A stretch of 64,000 bases of DNA, taken from positions 35,418,714 to 35,482,713 of the forward strand of contig CM056743.1 in assembly GCA_029851415.1 (NCBI GenBank), written 5' to 3'. Below the pieces are notes generated by a model, which ran no database searches, had not been told where the DNA came from, and saw nothing but the letters and a program-made list of their open reading frames with translations. How positions within the stretch are numbered: position 1 is the stretch's first letter; each line of letters starts with the position of its first letter. The stretch is from Eretmocerus hayati. Lineage: Eukaryota > Arthropoda > Insecta > Hymenoptera > Aphelinidae. Shown in pieces: positions 21,677 to 35,380 of this stretch. The position numbers and the translations under genes are program-made.

Positions 21677-24249
21677 TCATGCATTCAATCCCTTCTTCAA
21701 ATTTTCGGCGATTTTATCCAAGAATTCGAAGGTATTTAACCAGTCGGTTCTCTTGACATCATCAGCTTTCTTGATACAAAGAGCAAGATCTTTTGTCATA
21801 AAACCAGATTCAATGGTGCTCACGCAGACCTTCTCCAGGGTCTCGGCGAAATTCTTCAAAGGAGCATTGTTATCAAGTTTGGCTCTATGAAGGAGACCTT
21901 GAGTCCAAGCGAAAATAGAAGCGACTGGATTTGTCGACGTTTCTTTGCCCTGCTGATGCATACGGTAGTGCCGAGTGACCGTTCCGTGAGCTGCTTCAGC
22001 TTCGACAGTCTTACCATCAGGACAAATCAACACCGAAGTCATAAGGCCCAGAGATCCGTAGCCTTGCGCGACTGAATCTGATTGCACATCACCATCATAG
22101 TTTTTGCAAGCCCAAACATATCCACCATTTGATTTCATAGCATATGCTACCATATCGTCGATGAGACGGTGCTCATACCACAGATTTAGGGCCTCGAATT
22201 TAGATTTGTACTCTTTTTCATAGACTTCTTGGAATATATTCTTGAAGCGACCGTCATACTGTTTTAGGATGGTATTTTTCGTAGACAGATAAAGAGGGTA
22301 CTTTCTAGCAAGAGCATATTGCATAGAGCTGTGAGCAAAAGCTCGAATGCTGTCATCTGTATTGAACTGAGCTTGAGCAACACCAGCTCCTTTGAACTCA
22401 TTAACAACATGGTGGATTTTTTCTCCTGAAGGACTAGTCCAACTGATTTCCAGTTTGCCAGGTCCAGGAACAACAAAGTCAACAGCCTTATATTGGTCAG
22501 CATGTGCATGCCTTCCAATGATGATAGGCTGATCCCAACCAGTGACAAGTCGAGGGATATTTTTGCAGATGATAGCTTCACGGAAGACTGTACCACCTAA
22601 GATATTTCTAATTGTTCCATTAGGACTTTTCCACATTTTTTTCAGTTTGAATTCTTCCACTCTCTTTTCATCTGGTGTGATAGTGGCACATTTGATACCA
22701 ACATTGTATTTCTTTATTGCTTCCGCACAGTCAATGGTCACTTGATCATCTGTAGCATCTCTGTTTTCCATCCCCAGATCATATGTATGAAGCTGGATAT
22801 CCAAGTAGGGGAAGATCAATTTTTCTTTGATCAAATCCCAAATGATGCGTGTCATTTCATCTCCAAGGATATCGACAACTGGTCCTGCCTGTTGAAAATT
22901 TTTTTCATGTGAGATATGAATACTTGAAAAATCGTTTAATTTTATAAACTTCTTAAACTGATTCATTCAATAATGAGGATACATTGTACTGGTCTAAAAT
23001 GAAATAGACAGTATATTGAAATGCGGTCACGTTCTGATATGGCAAAAAAGTTCCACAACAATGATAAGGAGTGAAGTAATCGGATTCGAATCAATTTTTT
23101 AACGTGAGCTTGATCTAATTCGTATGCCATATCCATTTGGCAAAGAAACTTCTTCAAGAAACAATACGAATCAGTAGATTTGATTAACGTTGAACACTAA
23201 TGAAACGCGCATCTTTTGTCCTTGAAGATAAGGATTGGAAAGGCGGCGGCTTAATAGTAATAGCTTGTGAGTATATCTTCAGGAATTCAAGCATTTCTTG
23301 CAAATCACGCGGCTGAATACTCAATAGGTTTGAAAGCAAATAGAACGGTAAAAATGCAAGTCTGCTAGTCACATTAAAAAAGTATAAAGTATATATACTA
23401 CGTGATCTACACAACTCTACATCCGTAGCCATATCGCCACTCGTTTGGGCAGCGTGACTGCATATATGCCGGCTCATTGATGACCAATCGTAATCGTGAT
23501 TGAATGAAAGGAAGGGCCCCTTTCCAAGAAATTCCCTTCTACTTCTCTTTCGGCAAGTCAATGAACTCGCGGCCAGCTCAGCGGGCTCATCATCATACCG
23601 GCGCGTCAAATGCATCCGACGAAAAACAGGAAAAATAATTCGTACCGTTCCAATTTCATCGCGGTCTCGCGTAAGAATGATTGTGCAAAAGCTCCGATTC
23701 GCGGAGGCATAGATCTCATATACATCGAGCTTATCTATTATCAATAACTCAATCGGAATATGCCTACTGCTTTAATTCTAGGAACCCTGCTGTCAAAGTA
23801 TTATGCGACTGTGAGTGTTAAGTATGGTACGAGGGTAGGTGAAGGGTAGTTATGGTATAGGGTTGAAGTATTGAATAGAGTTTATATATATAGAATGTAC
23901 ACTTAGCAGTAAAAATCGATGAATAGAAGACAAATAGTTGGTAATGATAAGTATTTATGCCGGGTGAAAAAATCAACCGCGCCTATACCTTGATTTTAGC
24001 CATGCTGACTGTCGAGGCGGCGGCTGCTGCAGCGGCGAGGTGTCTGACGTTGATGAGTGTCGGCGAGGATATCAATGATGAGCTACCTCGTAACCGTTGT
24101 TGCTTGATAAAACAATTGAGAAACGTTGATGTATCGTTATTAGTGACAGCAACGCCCCGGGCAGAAGACGAATGCAAAAGTCGATGAGGTGTGCTTCGAA
24201 CAAGACCCGCGCCAGCTCGACAGCAACTCAGCTGGAGGGGAACCGCCAT
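21677..24249 (-). CDS. NADP-dependent isocitrate dehydrogenase
   Basis: Oxidatively decarboxylates isocitrate to 2-oxoglutarate, producing NADPH. Two coding exons: 23989-24249 (87 codons) and 21677-22888 (403 codons plus stop), joined in phase 0 across an 1.1-kb intron with GT and AG ends, for 490 aa. The second exon holds the whole catalytic domain: [16 protein letters not shown] at its start, the substrate segment [24 protein letters not shown], and the cofactor-binding [14 protein letters not shown]. The first exon is Arg/Ser/Ala-rich, has almost no acidic residues at its start and looks like a mitochondrial presequence; it ends in MAKIK. An internal ATG there is the usual start of cytosolic forms, so two products from one mRNA or alternative leaders are possible. 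The family assignment is certain; the dual location is inference. Confidence 0.95.
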
Positions 24250-24277
24250 CGCTTTTTATTTTATTTTATGCGACAGA

Positions 24278-24313
24278 CACACTCACACACGTGCAACACA
24301 CACACACACACAC
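24278..24313. repeat. AC microsatellite
   Basis: An interrupted (AC)n run just upstream of the IDH first exon on its 5' side, probably in the promoter or 5' leader. No function is implied. Confidence 0.85.
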
Positions 24314-24532
24314 CGGAACTTTTGAAGGCGTCTGCTTCGATTTGTTGTCTCTTCTTTCTTCGTTTCTTCGGTGCATAAAATGCATCCACTTGAAGATTTT
24401 TTTTTTACCTAATCTGACACGTCACTGAAGACTTGAAATTAGATGTGGAAATGGTAAGAATTACCAGAGATACAGAGTAATACGAAGTGCCGATTGAGAA
24501 ACTGAAGGCACAGTATAGTGGTTTAGTCGGAT

Positions 24533-25375
24533 GCGCGCGAGACCCGAGTAGAAAAATAAGTTGGGTGATCATTTGGGCCTGACTAACCGCCTGAACTGCC
24601 CAAAGAGTGCCTGACAAAGGCAATCTTTGGGCGTGGAACGCTTGGCAAGCCGTCGCCTGAACAATATGTAAGGGGTTATTCAGGCGAAAGTATGTCGGCA
24701 ATGACGTTGCCTTAACTAGACTTTGTAGCAACAACCGGGATTCTCGCCGGTATTGGATCAGCTGTGTCAAAAAACAGTTAGTACTGTTTGTAATTGGGGC
24801 AAATGAAAAACTATGAATTCTCCTCACTCGCGTAGCCAGCCACACGTATATGAGCACAATTTTTCTAAGTAAGAATAACGAGCACCTGGCGTAAAGTTCC
24901 ACTTGCAGGTTAGGTCATACAAAACTACACAGTTCGGTGGTCAGCATTATTGTCGCATACCGTGGTGTGTGAAAATGATTATGTTAGCTTGCAAGACTGC
25001 GGGCTCACATTCAAACAATGAATACAACAATATAATGTTGTCACGTGTCGTATCACACTTGAGCCTTGAAAAAGTGATTTTCGCAGGTTCTGTTTCCCGC
25101 TGTGTATAACATACATAAAGGAATTTTTCAATGTGGGGTTATGTTGGTTTGTTGTCGAATATTCGTAAGGCGATAGTTGGGCTGAAGTAAGGCACTCGCG
25201 TCTTATGTCAATCTTCAGGCGATAAGTTTGGCCCTGAGAAGCTCAGCGTTTCTTGACATACTACCGCCTGCGGTTCGCCTGAGGTTTGACATAGGAATGC
25301 CTGCTAAGGCCCCAACTTATTGTTCAGTCCGCCTGAACAGATTTCTACTCGGGGAGAACTCGCGGTCTCGCGCGA
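24533..25375. mobile_element. Diverged foldback element with recurring CGCCTGA words
   Basis: The ends are inverted copies: GCGAGACCCGAGTAGAAA at the left against TTTCTACTCGGG and TCTCGCGCG at the right, followed inward by AATAAGTTGGG against CCCAACTTATT. The word CGCCTGA or its complement TCAGGCG recurs about seven times inside both halves. There is no coding capacity. The right arm has an insertion of about 20 bp relative to the left. It lies about 0.3 kb upstream of the IDH first exon. Confidence 0.55.
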
Positions 25376-26544
25376 ACGCGAAGAGATCGGGACGAAAGAT
25401 TTTCCCCTCTTGCCCAGCAAAACTTAGCGATCGAGATGTTGGTTTGTGAGGGCCCCTCTTCTCTTTGGACCTGCTTGTGAGATCATGTTGTGCACGTCAA
25501 CAATTGTTATCACACTCGTTATTTGATATCAGTGAATTGTGTCGATTTGACGCTAATTATAGATACGGAATGAGTGAAGATTTATATTGATGAGAACTTG
25601 CTACAATTACTTGGCTATTGGCTTTGAAGAAATTAGCTCGGTTGAGTTACGAAGTCAAAATTAACCATGAGAAATTCGAGGCAAAAAATCTTAATGCACA
25701 ATCTTTTCGACGGTACAAAAACCACCGTTGATTAACGAAATTTAAAATTTTCGTTAACGGTTCTTGCAAGGTTGTTGAGCAAAAATTTTTTAGATGATTG
25801 ATCACGCGAACAATCGTATGTACTGAAGATAAAATATTTATTCAATTGGATTTCCGGGACTTAAATACATTGCAGTGTCATATAATTATTCTTACTTGAT
25901 TATGAATCGCTATTCGAACAAATTTCCTTCTCTAGATGATTCGACCTTGAGTCGAGTGACAAAATAATTACCGCACAATCTAATGCAATTGATTAAAGGA
26001 TCAATATTTGAAATTTACTATTTGATCCTTCGCGTAGACAAAACAACAGTGTACACGAGAGCAAGTAAAATATCACCTATGAAATTGATGATGAAGACTC
26101 AATACTTTGACTTGACAAAAAAAAATCCAAAGGTTCGACGGATTTCGAGAAAAAAAATTTGCATCAAAAAAGTTTCCAAAATTCTATTCTATCCATACAG
26201 AATGCACCAATAACGGATACGAGAGTATTCACGATGTCATCAATGTGCTTCTCTACATGGATAGTAAGACAATACATTCACGAAATTTCAAGTAAATCAA
26301 GTTCACTATTGTTATCAATTTTACATACAATGCATTTTATCATTGAGACTTATTGTAATGTTCCATGATGATCGGGGTTATCAAGATCCGAACCCGGTGA
26401 TTTCTGCAAAAAAAGAAACAGTTCTGCAGATCATTTTTCTGATATTTCTGATTTACTTTCGAACATGCCCGTGTCTAATAGGTATGTCAATGGATTCTCA
26501 TGAGTAACACTTACATGTTTGTACAAATCCTGCATGGATCAGGA
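25376..26544. other. Spacer containing the Cullin-3 3' UTR
   Basis: AT-rich, no gene supported. On the minus strand an AATAAA hexamer at about 25847-25852 lies about 0.7 kb past the Cullin-3 stop and is a good candidate for its poly(A) signal. Confidence 0.5.
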
Positions 26545-29500
26545 TTAAGCGACGTATGTGTAAACTTTCCTAAAAAAAATTCTCTGATGAGTATGATGAG
26601 TTCAAAATGCAGTATAACAAAATTAACCACAAACCTGTCTTCTGGTGTGCGAGCTAGATATTCTCTCTCAATCAAACCCTCTATACGTTTCTTGATTATG
26701 ACTGGCGACGGCAAAAATCGAGCTCGCAGTTGGTCGGTTACCTCGGCAACGAGGATATTGTGCTGAAAATGATCGGCGAAGTTATAAAAAAAATTCTCGG
26801 CAAAACTTGGAACAAATGAGAGAATGGAGTGAAATGAACGCTTGCACACTTGAAATTTGTGTCTAATAAGTCGAAATCTCACAATACATCAAGTCTACTG
26901 ATCTAATGCTACTATATGTGGTGCGTGTATTTCTCAGAATTGGAAAATGGTCCCGTTACTTCGAGTTGGAAACTGAAGCTGATAATACTACAATAATGTT
27001 CGCTATTTTGCTTCTACAGAAGTAATCGCATGTCATCTCATCCGCTAACAGAACACGTGCAAGCGTGAGATTTGATATTGAATATGAAATGCAAATATTA
27101 TGATTGAAAAACTTACTGCCATTCGTTTACGAGCTTTCATAATACGAACGATTGCAGCCTCTATTTCGTGCTTCCTGTCCTCGTCAACTTTATTCCTAGT
27201 TTCTTTCCTTTCGGGTTCACATTCTCCTTTAGCTGCAACAGTTTGAATCTTGACCCTGAAACGCAATGTAGCATTGAATAACGATTCAACTTTTATTTCG
27301 CGTCACAAATCAATCATCAGCAGTGTCACTTTTCAATTGTGACTCAAGAATACCGCTCTTCATTGGCTCAAGGAGATGAATTTTCCTAATTTTCGGCTCA
27401 AAATTGCTCCGATATTTGATAATAGTAGACTTCTTGACAAGGTTTTCAATAAGATGTCACTCACGCATGAAAAACAAAAATTGAGAAAATTTCCGTCGTA
27501 AGGGAAACAGTTGCTGAGCGCTGGGAAGGGAACGAACGCGATTTCACACTACCGCTCTCTCATTCACCAATCGACTACGAATGATCAATAATAGCGCTAT
27601 AATGTAGGGATTTTTTCGTGAATTTTTTCAATACAACCGATGAGCATGTTTCCGCATTCCTCTAGTTTGGGACTTTCAGACCATCGTATTTCCTACATTA
27701 ACATTACAGTACATAGTTCTTCCACCACAGACCTCGGGATTTTGAAGTATCGAATCTACGATAAGGGAACCTAACTAGCACCCCCGGTTCCAAATGAGAG
27801 AAACGTTTGTAGTTGTGTAGTGTTACACGATTCTCTAGATATAATTTTAGTTGCGGTAATTTATTCAAAGATTCGCGTAATATTCTATCGAGATTATGGT
27901 CGTGTCAAATTCACCAAGTGAGACATGCTTCACAACAATGACGTGATAAAAAGCTCTTTCAATATCACTGAAGCTTAAACTTAGCTTGAGAGGGCTTACT
28001 TCACATACCATTCTTCAAAAGAAACGAAACGAATTCAAAATAATTCACGACAGAAAGTAACATACTGTGATAATTAGTTAACTGACCTGTGCAATTTGCT
28101 TGTGAAGCTGTCATTGACACAGAAACAATGGGATGGTTCAATTTCCTTAGTCCGGGGGTTCTTCAGCAAGACTCGTTGCGTTGCTTTACCCATGGCTAGT
28201 GACTGCAGTGCTCTTATAAGATCTCTTTCGGGAATGTCCGTTTCGTTCTGGATTTCTTCGTATGTCAATCGTTCTCTGTTGTTGAATAACATGAGCACGC
28301 ACATTTGATACGTCGACACCTGTATTATATGCTTGCGTGCTATGCATGGCCCACTACTGCGTAAATTGTTTCCATTTGCAAAGCCTTGAGAAGATGATGT
28401 GCACTCTCCCAAACTACTTTCATCTCTTTTAGGGCCATAGAAGGTGGCATTCAAATCTGCTGAACCTATATATAAATGGATATTATGCATTTCCATTCCA
28501 AGATATTCGAAATCAAAAGCAAGAATAATAGGCTTACCTAGTTGTGGCTGTAGGGTTAGTTGTCGACCACTATGTTTACCGAGATAAAAACGGCGGAAGG
28601 CATCGAACGCGTCACGAGGAGCAGATGGCATACTGCATTTGGGAGTTGCAGCTTGGGTAGGCCAGAAACCAGTTGTGAGAACTCTAACACTGAGGTCCAC
28701 GCCACTCAGAGTCATCTGTAATTGAAAGAAATTATAATTAATATATCCAATGAGATCTTTTTGAATTTTGTGGATAGTAAGTATACTTACACCACAAGCT
28801 AATGAGTGTTCTTTGAATTCCTCCATGATGGTATTGCTAACTGTGATATCTTTGAACATTCCTTCCAGTTTTGATGTGAATTGGCAGCCGCATTCAGTCT
28901 AAAAAACAGAAATAAATGAATCATGAGAAACGCCACAATAATGAATGTTCACTTATTTTTCATGTTTCAGCATCTGTGTTGCGCAGCCTGTGGAATTTTA
29001 GAGCACGATTTTACCCAAGGGTTATTCTACTAGGTCAGGGCAAACCCAAGAATCTTTGAGATTATCGGATTTCATTGATCTCATAGCAATCAAGACATTT
29101 ATATCCACGTCGATGTCTCCTTGACTCTGTATATTCAAAGACACGAACATCCAAAATCGATTCATTTACACCATTAGATACCGATCAAGTAATGCGACTC
29201 ACCTTCAATTTTGATATCATATTCTTCTCACTATCATCAGATACTGATTTATTCAACAAAAGCCTCTTGGCTAAGTGCTGTTTATAGTATCTTTCAAACA
29301 CATCTTTCTCTTGCAGGAATCTGAATAAGACCATCGTTTTGTCTAAGATGCCTTCTATTTCCTGCTCTGTCATCTGAAATCGAGAATTTAAATAGCTCAA
29401 TAGAAAATCGCTCAATCTCGTCCGTTATTATTGAAAGAAAAGAGACTTACGCCTTTGAGGCCTTTTTTCAATTTATCATCTATGAAGAGTGAAAGATACT

Positions 29501-31874
29501 CAGGACTTTTAGTGTTCAGATTTAAGAAGTATTCAAAATCTGATGCTATCATTTGCTTGAATTGTTTATCATTACTGAATGAATTGTGGAGGAAGTGTTC
29601 AAAACGATCCTTCAAATCTAGCAGATTTTGCACGAATTGGACGGCGTTGGTACCCGAATCTTGCTCTTCTTGCACTAATGCTTTTCCTTTTTCTCTCAGG
29701 TATTGTGACACACAACCACAAACTGTATTCAAACCATCAGAAACTCTAGAGAATAGTTTATACATGCATCCAAGATCTTCTGTTTTTAAATTTTGAAGCA
29801 TGTGGACGACACCACTGTTTTCCATCTGAAACAAATCAATATAGTGAGGGTGATAAAGCCGTCAAAACCTAGCAAGATTCGCAAACCGGAACAAAATTGA
29901 TACTATACCTCCACAATGGTTTTCATATTTTTCTTTATCAATTCTTCTTCAACTACTTCTACGATTCGCGTTTCTGTGGATTCATCTAAATAGTGTTTGG
30001 CTCTGTCAGATTCTTCTATGATTCTAGCTTCAACTTGTTTTATATATACGGACGCACTATTTTCTGCTAAAAATTTCTGGGATTCCATCTGCAAAGAAAT
30101 GATGTATGATAGGATATTTTCGCAAAAATACTCCACAATTTTTAGGCTTACACTTACTTTATAAAACTCATTGCTCTGCTGCAAGAAAGGCCGCTCGAAG
30201 TCTTCTTCATAAACTTGTCGACTGTTAATGCCCAAAAGCATCAACATTTGACAAGCATTCTTGATCGCAATGCGATCAACAATCTCACCTCTCCTTTCTC
30301 GAGCTACCATACCTAACAAAGTTTCGCGCAGATGATCCCTTATGCAACCATATCTTACAACCTGTAAGATTTAAATCGATTACTTAAGGTCATCTAATAA
30401 AATTTTTATAACAAAAGTTTGAGAAAATATTTTGCTTAGTGATAGGAGCAGTTGACTGCCAGGAATAATAAGATATTATAACTCAGGTGAGCGGACATTG
30501 ATGAAGAATCTATTTCAGTAGGATCACTCTTGAAAATGCAATCATTTTGACAACTTAAAGTTTGAAAATTACAATACATGTTCAGGAAATACATTGAGAA
30601 TTTCAAGACCTTATCAGAATTTTGGGTGGCCACAGATCATAGAAGGAGGTAAATTTAACTCACCTGATCACGAAATATTATAAGTCCTAAATTAAATACA
30701 TTATCGACATTGTTTTGCTGAACATAGACTCGGTCCATGTACATTAGGATGTCTCGGATCATAACCATAGATGTTTGATGATCATTCCATGCTTGATTCA
30801 AAGTCTGAAGAAAATTATTGTGAAGTGAATCCAGAACATCTTTGCGAACTTTGACGACCAGATGCTGTGTTATCACTTCTTTCAATCCTGTGTAGAGTCT
30901 TTCTCCATATTTATGGAGAACCATTGTGTACGCATTGCGATACAGTTCTTCAAAACTCAAACTAGAGTTATTTTTCTTCTGAATTTCTTGAATGGCATTT
31001 TTGAGGAGAGCCCAGATGTTTTCTACATATCTCTCATCCATAGAAGTCTGAAAAAGAAACAATGAATGAAGTACAAAGAACTACATCAAAGTCTCAATTA
31101 TAATATTCTCACAAGTCTCTCAGTGATCATGAAGGGAGTTGAGTGGGATTTTGCTGTCTTAGAATCTGAATTCTTATGGTTTGACTTTCTGGATCTTCTC
31201 TGGATAGAGGAGTCAGTATATCTACCAAGGTCCATGGTGATATCTTTTTGATGTGTTGAATGAATTCAAGCTTCTTGACAATTGTTGCCAGCAACAAATG
31301 ACATTTCTATCCATGGATCTACCACCATCCAGTAAACAACAATTTCAAACCCTGACTATCTTGAAGATAAGATCAAGTGATGACTAGTTGCCAAGGTCAA
31401 CATCCGCAGATTGTTGTGTTTCAAACTTGAAATTTAAAAAGAAAACCCTAACCCAATTTTTTTGTATTTTTTGTATAAATTTGGATATCAACAACAACAT
31501 GGGTTATTTAGTTGCCAAGGAGATTCAGGATAACTAGTCAAGAAATTAACCTATTACAATCATTAACTATTCTTGAAAAATTAAATAAGAATGATTATCA
31601 ATGTTAATAGAACTGCTAGACAAAACTAGTTTTTTAATGGTGTTTTCTTGAGATCGATTTGCCCCTCATGAGGTAATCACAGACGCAAAATTGAAATTAA
31701 CTCGAATTGAACAATCACTGTTGTGTTTTGATCATGCAAATCTTCCTTCTTGAAGCTAACCACAGAGAACTTCACTCCCATGATATGAGGAAAGAATTTG
31801 GTAGAATGTCAACTTACTGGAAACGCCCTGATCCGCATCTTGCTTTCTTTTTTTGGCAAAGAGCCCTTCATCAT
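26545..31874 (-). CDS. Cul3: Cullin-3, scaffold of BTB-Cul3-RING ubiquitin ligases
   Basis: Scaffold that joins BTB-domain substrate receptors at its N-terminal helical repeats to the RING protein Rbx1 at its C-terminal domain. Twelve coding exons were traced, all with GT/AG ends and in phase: 31818-31874, 30664-31047, 30158-30361, 29909-30088, 29451-29825, 29203-29373, 28791-28898, 28538-28715, 28087-28465, 27117-27255, 26635-26762 and 26545-26569, giving 775 aa (human CUL3 is 768). The first exon encodes [19 protein letters not shown], matching the KMRIRAFP segment at the start of animal CUL3, with an in-frame TAA upstream. Landmarks: [64 protein letters not shown], the neddylation-site region [11 protein letters not shown] with its acceptor Lys, and the cullin tail [15 protein letters not shown] ending in KVYTYVA. 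Complete and apparently functional. The 25-bp last exon is easy to miss. Confidence 0.97.
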
Positions 31875-32190
31875 GATTGATTCTTATGAGAGGCTGTGGA
31901 TTATTCAACAGTTGATGTATCAACTGTACAATCTAACCCAGCCTGTGGCTTGCACATTGACAGCAGCAGCAGAAGGTATTTTTGTGGATCAGCAGTCAAC
32001 AATGATCAATATCTGGAAAAGTATGATTTGGATCATCAGCTTCATGAGCATGCAGATCATAATAGCAGTAGAAAAAAAAGATCAACATACTAGATAAGCA
32101 CAGAACTTCTTACTAAAAGGATTCTTTTCACTCTCAGTTTGTATGTTTCAGTCAATCAGTCAATCTCAGATTTTCCATGACTCAAATATA

Positions 32191-33170
32191 GACTAGGCGA
32201 AACTACCGCCATCGTTTGCAAAAATAGGTGAGTGGAATTTTTTTGTGGGATCCTCTCCGGAAGACCCTCCTGATCATAGAGACGTATGGACCCAAGCCGA
32301 ATTCCGATGCAACATTGTTTAAACCGAAATTGTTTAAACAATTGACAAAAATCACTTATTTCGCCCTGAAAGTAATTTTATAAGGTAATTTGGGATATTT
32401 TGGATCGAAAAGTATTCTTGTCATTTTTCTCTAGGAGCCATCATTTCCGAGCTATAAGCGTTTCAAAGTTGAAAAAACGCGAATTTTGCGATTTTGAACG
32501 TTAAATAAAGGTAACAACAAAGCGAGAAATCGATGTTCTCAAGGTCGGGATCTATCCACTATGGTGTCATCTACAGGTTCCAATAGCAAAAGTCCATGGT
32601 CCCGACTCAGAACCTTCCGTTTTTCGGAAGTTTTCAACGCACTGTTTTCAATGAGTCTGAGATTGACTATATATATCGACCCGCGATGTATATAGTCATA
32701 CTGGCGCCTGTAGAAACAGTGCTTTGAAAACTTCCGGAAAACGGAAGGTTCTGAGCCGGGACCATGGACTTTTGCTATTGGAACCTGTAGATGACACCAT
32801 AGTGGATAGATCCCGACCTTGAGAACATCGATTTCTCGCTTTGTTGTTACCTTTATTTAACGTTCAAAATCGCAAAATTCGCGTTTTTTCAACTTTGAAA
32901 CGCTTATAGCTCGGAAATGATGGCTCCTAGAGAAAAATAACAAGAATACTTTTCGATCCAAAATATCCCAAATTACCTTATCAAATTACTTTCAGGGTGA
33001 AATAAGTGATTTTTGTCAATTGTTTAAACAATTTCGGTTTAAACAATGTTGCATCGGAATTCGGCTTGGGTCCATACGTCTCTATGATCAGGAGGGTCTT
33101 CCGGAGAGGATCCCACAAAAAAATTCCACTCACCTATTTTTGCAAACGATGGCGGTAGTTTCGCCTAGTC
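32191..33170. mobile_element. 980-bp palindromic MITE with TA target duplication
   Basis: Arms of about 475 bp are nearly identical inverted copies, starting GACTAGGCGAAACTACCGCC, with the turn near 32665-32700. TA lies immediately outside both ends (32189-32190 and 33171-33172), consistent with the Tc1/mariner superfamily. No transposase. High arm identity marks a young copy. It sits about 0.3 kb upstream of the Cullin-3 start codon, in the promoter or a 5' UTR intron. The open frames in each arm are mirror shadows. Confidence 0.9.
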
Positions 33171-33172
33171 TA

Positions 33173-35380
33173 ATACAGCCCTATTCCTCGTCGAAACGTC
33201 GAATTTTTTGCATAGCACAGGAGAACAACAAAGAAAAGAAAAAAAAGAGTGTATGTGGCACGGATGAAATTAACGCGTGGGATGAGAAAGTCTGGGGAAG
33301 CTAAAGAGAATAAAAAAAAGATGAAGTGAAAAAGGAGCCAAGCATGCTTCAATGTATAGGTAGGCTGGAAAGAGAGAGGAAGAGAAAGGGGGCGGGCGAA
33401 AAGTCACGAATCTGTCCACTTTGCTCGGGCTGAAGACTCCGTTATTTATTTAGAGTTGTTTGGAGTCATGTAAACCGGGCAAAAATTCACTCACTGCATT
33501 GTTTGGGAGAGATGAACCATCAAATGAATGCACCTTTTGGAGTTGTTCGCAGCTTTTAGCTTTGTCGATTTAATACCCAGAGCAGAGCGTTTTTGCCTGC
33601 TTGTCCAGCTGGGCGTCTCGACGATAACCCTGACACAAAATCTTCCTCGAGGCTTTTTACTGCTCTAGCTTTTCCAAACACTTTTCTGTCAACAAAGTCC
33701 TGGCTTGCTACGGGTAATTGCGATGGCGGAGCGAGATGATTATTCTGCGCGACATTATGATTATAAAATGGACAAATACACCATTGACACTCGCGGATCG
33801 CGTTGATGATCAACAACGACGATGAGTAAGTCCAAGAACCAAGAACCTCGTCAATAAGCAGCCAATTTGACTCCGAACACGCTTTTACAGTTGCATGTGA
33901 CTTGCTCCGACAATCTTTACGGAGTCATACCTGGTTCATACCGTTGTAAATACCAATGTAATAACAATACACTGCAATACAGTGGGTATACAATGGGTAC
34001 ACTCTGAGCAACTCTGAGCACTATCGCTATGAACATTGAGCAAATGGGCACCGATGCTGAGCCTGCTGTTTACATGTGGGGGAAGCAAAAGCGCTGACCT
34101 CGCACTACTACATTCGCAAAGCAATGCTTGTACGTGTGTAGCTTTCATATAGATTTCATGGATCGCCCATCATGCACTGCGTATACAGCAGTTTTTGTAG
34201 CTTTCCGATAATTATTTATGACTCGAGCGTTCATCAATCGGGGAAAGGATGAAGTGATTGCAGAAAATCAAAAGTGCAGACAATTATATCATTTCGGAGA
34301 TCGTCACTCTTCTATTGCTCTTTCACCGTACCGGAATATCATCATCAGGTCGAATCAAGCAATTTTGAGGCCATTCCAATCATTTTCAACGACAAACGGT
34401 ACGAATTAATTTTATAAAACGAAGGACACTGTTTCTGGAAAAATTTATGACGAATTCTCGGGCTTCTCAAGAACTCCAATGAGATTTACGTGAGCGCACT
34501 CGTTGCCCCCGAGCGACTCAACAGTCACCCGGAGTCTTTTTAATTTTTCGCGCGGTCAAAAGATCCAAGAGAACGTGAATTTCTATTGGCTTAATTGAGG
34601 AGTCGGAGCACAAATGAACAAACGTCAAAAGAAGTTTTACCACGCCCACCATCTCCACCACATCATATGGTCCATGTGCAAAAGTGTGCAAAATCAAAAG
34701 CCAGTTTCCGTCTGGTCTGGTGATCAACATTTATCACATACGTGTTCTGTCATTGAATTCCTCGTTGATTGACAATTTCATTCGATTATCCGTTCAGCTC
34801 AAGGAAATCAGTAAACGCTGTCGACGAAGCAATATACATACTTCCCCACTCGACATCTGTCACAACCACAACTCTATATACCAAGGGCATCTTGTTCCAA
34901 ATAAAACAATCAAAACGGAGCAAAAGGTAAGCAATATCAACAAACCAACTTCTCACCGATTGTCATCCTTCTTCTCGCAGATTTTCTGCATCCAAATTAC
35001 AAGTCAATACCAAAAGATTTAATTTTTGACACATATATTACAGTCGATACCAACAACAGGTCTCACTCTGATTCTGACCCTCCGTCATCAACTTTGAGCA
35101 GACGCGACATCATATAATCATCATCGCAGGGTCAACGCTCTTGGAGGAAGGCCCTTTTTCATTCATTCGTTCCACGCTGTGTCATCCCCGTATACGAGCT
35201 GTCATCCACATCAAAGTTGAAGATCAACGGAAATGTTTGTTTCTACTCGCTATCTATTGATCAAGGACGCTGAGCTGTCAGCACATCAAAGTATTATTAT
35301 GACGTGACAACTACATCGTCTCCTTGGATAAGATTGTCCAGGTTGTGATAAGATGCGATTAGCAAGGCCGCGTGCTCGCG
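33173..35380. other. Region between the Cullin-3 and NAA60 start sites
   Basis: About 2.2 kb between divergent genes, expected to hold both promoters and untranslated first exons. No coding exon is supported; open stretches at 33556-33816 and 33936-34148 (minus) lack domains. I cannot place either transcription start from sequence. Confidence 0.4.

Noticed and set aside
22264..22596. Leu/Ser-rich minus-strand frame inside IDH
   Set aside because: Out-of-frame shadow of the IDH exon.
23184..23744. 186-codon minus-strand frame in the IDH intron
   Set aside because: Inside a well-supported intron, no domain, no join to the IDH frame found; an alternative leader cannot be excluded but is unsupported.
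26385..26402. Possible tRNA T-arm (GGTTCGGATC on the minus strand)
   Set aside because: No matching stem, anticodon arm or acceptor could be built around it; no tRNA seen in the window.
32156..33304. Identical peptide on both strands (MFKQFRFKQCCIG)
   Set aside because: Both copies are arms of the palindromic MITE.
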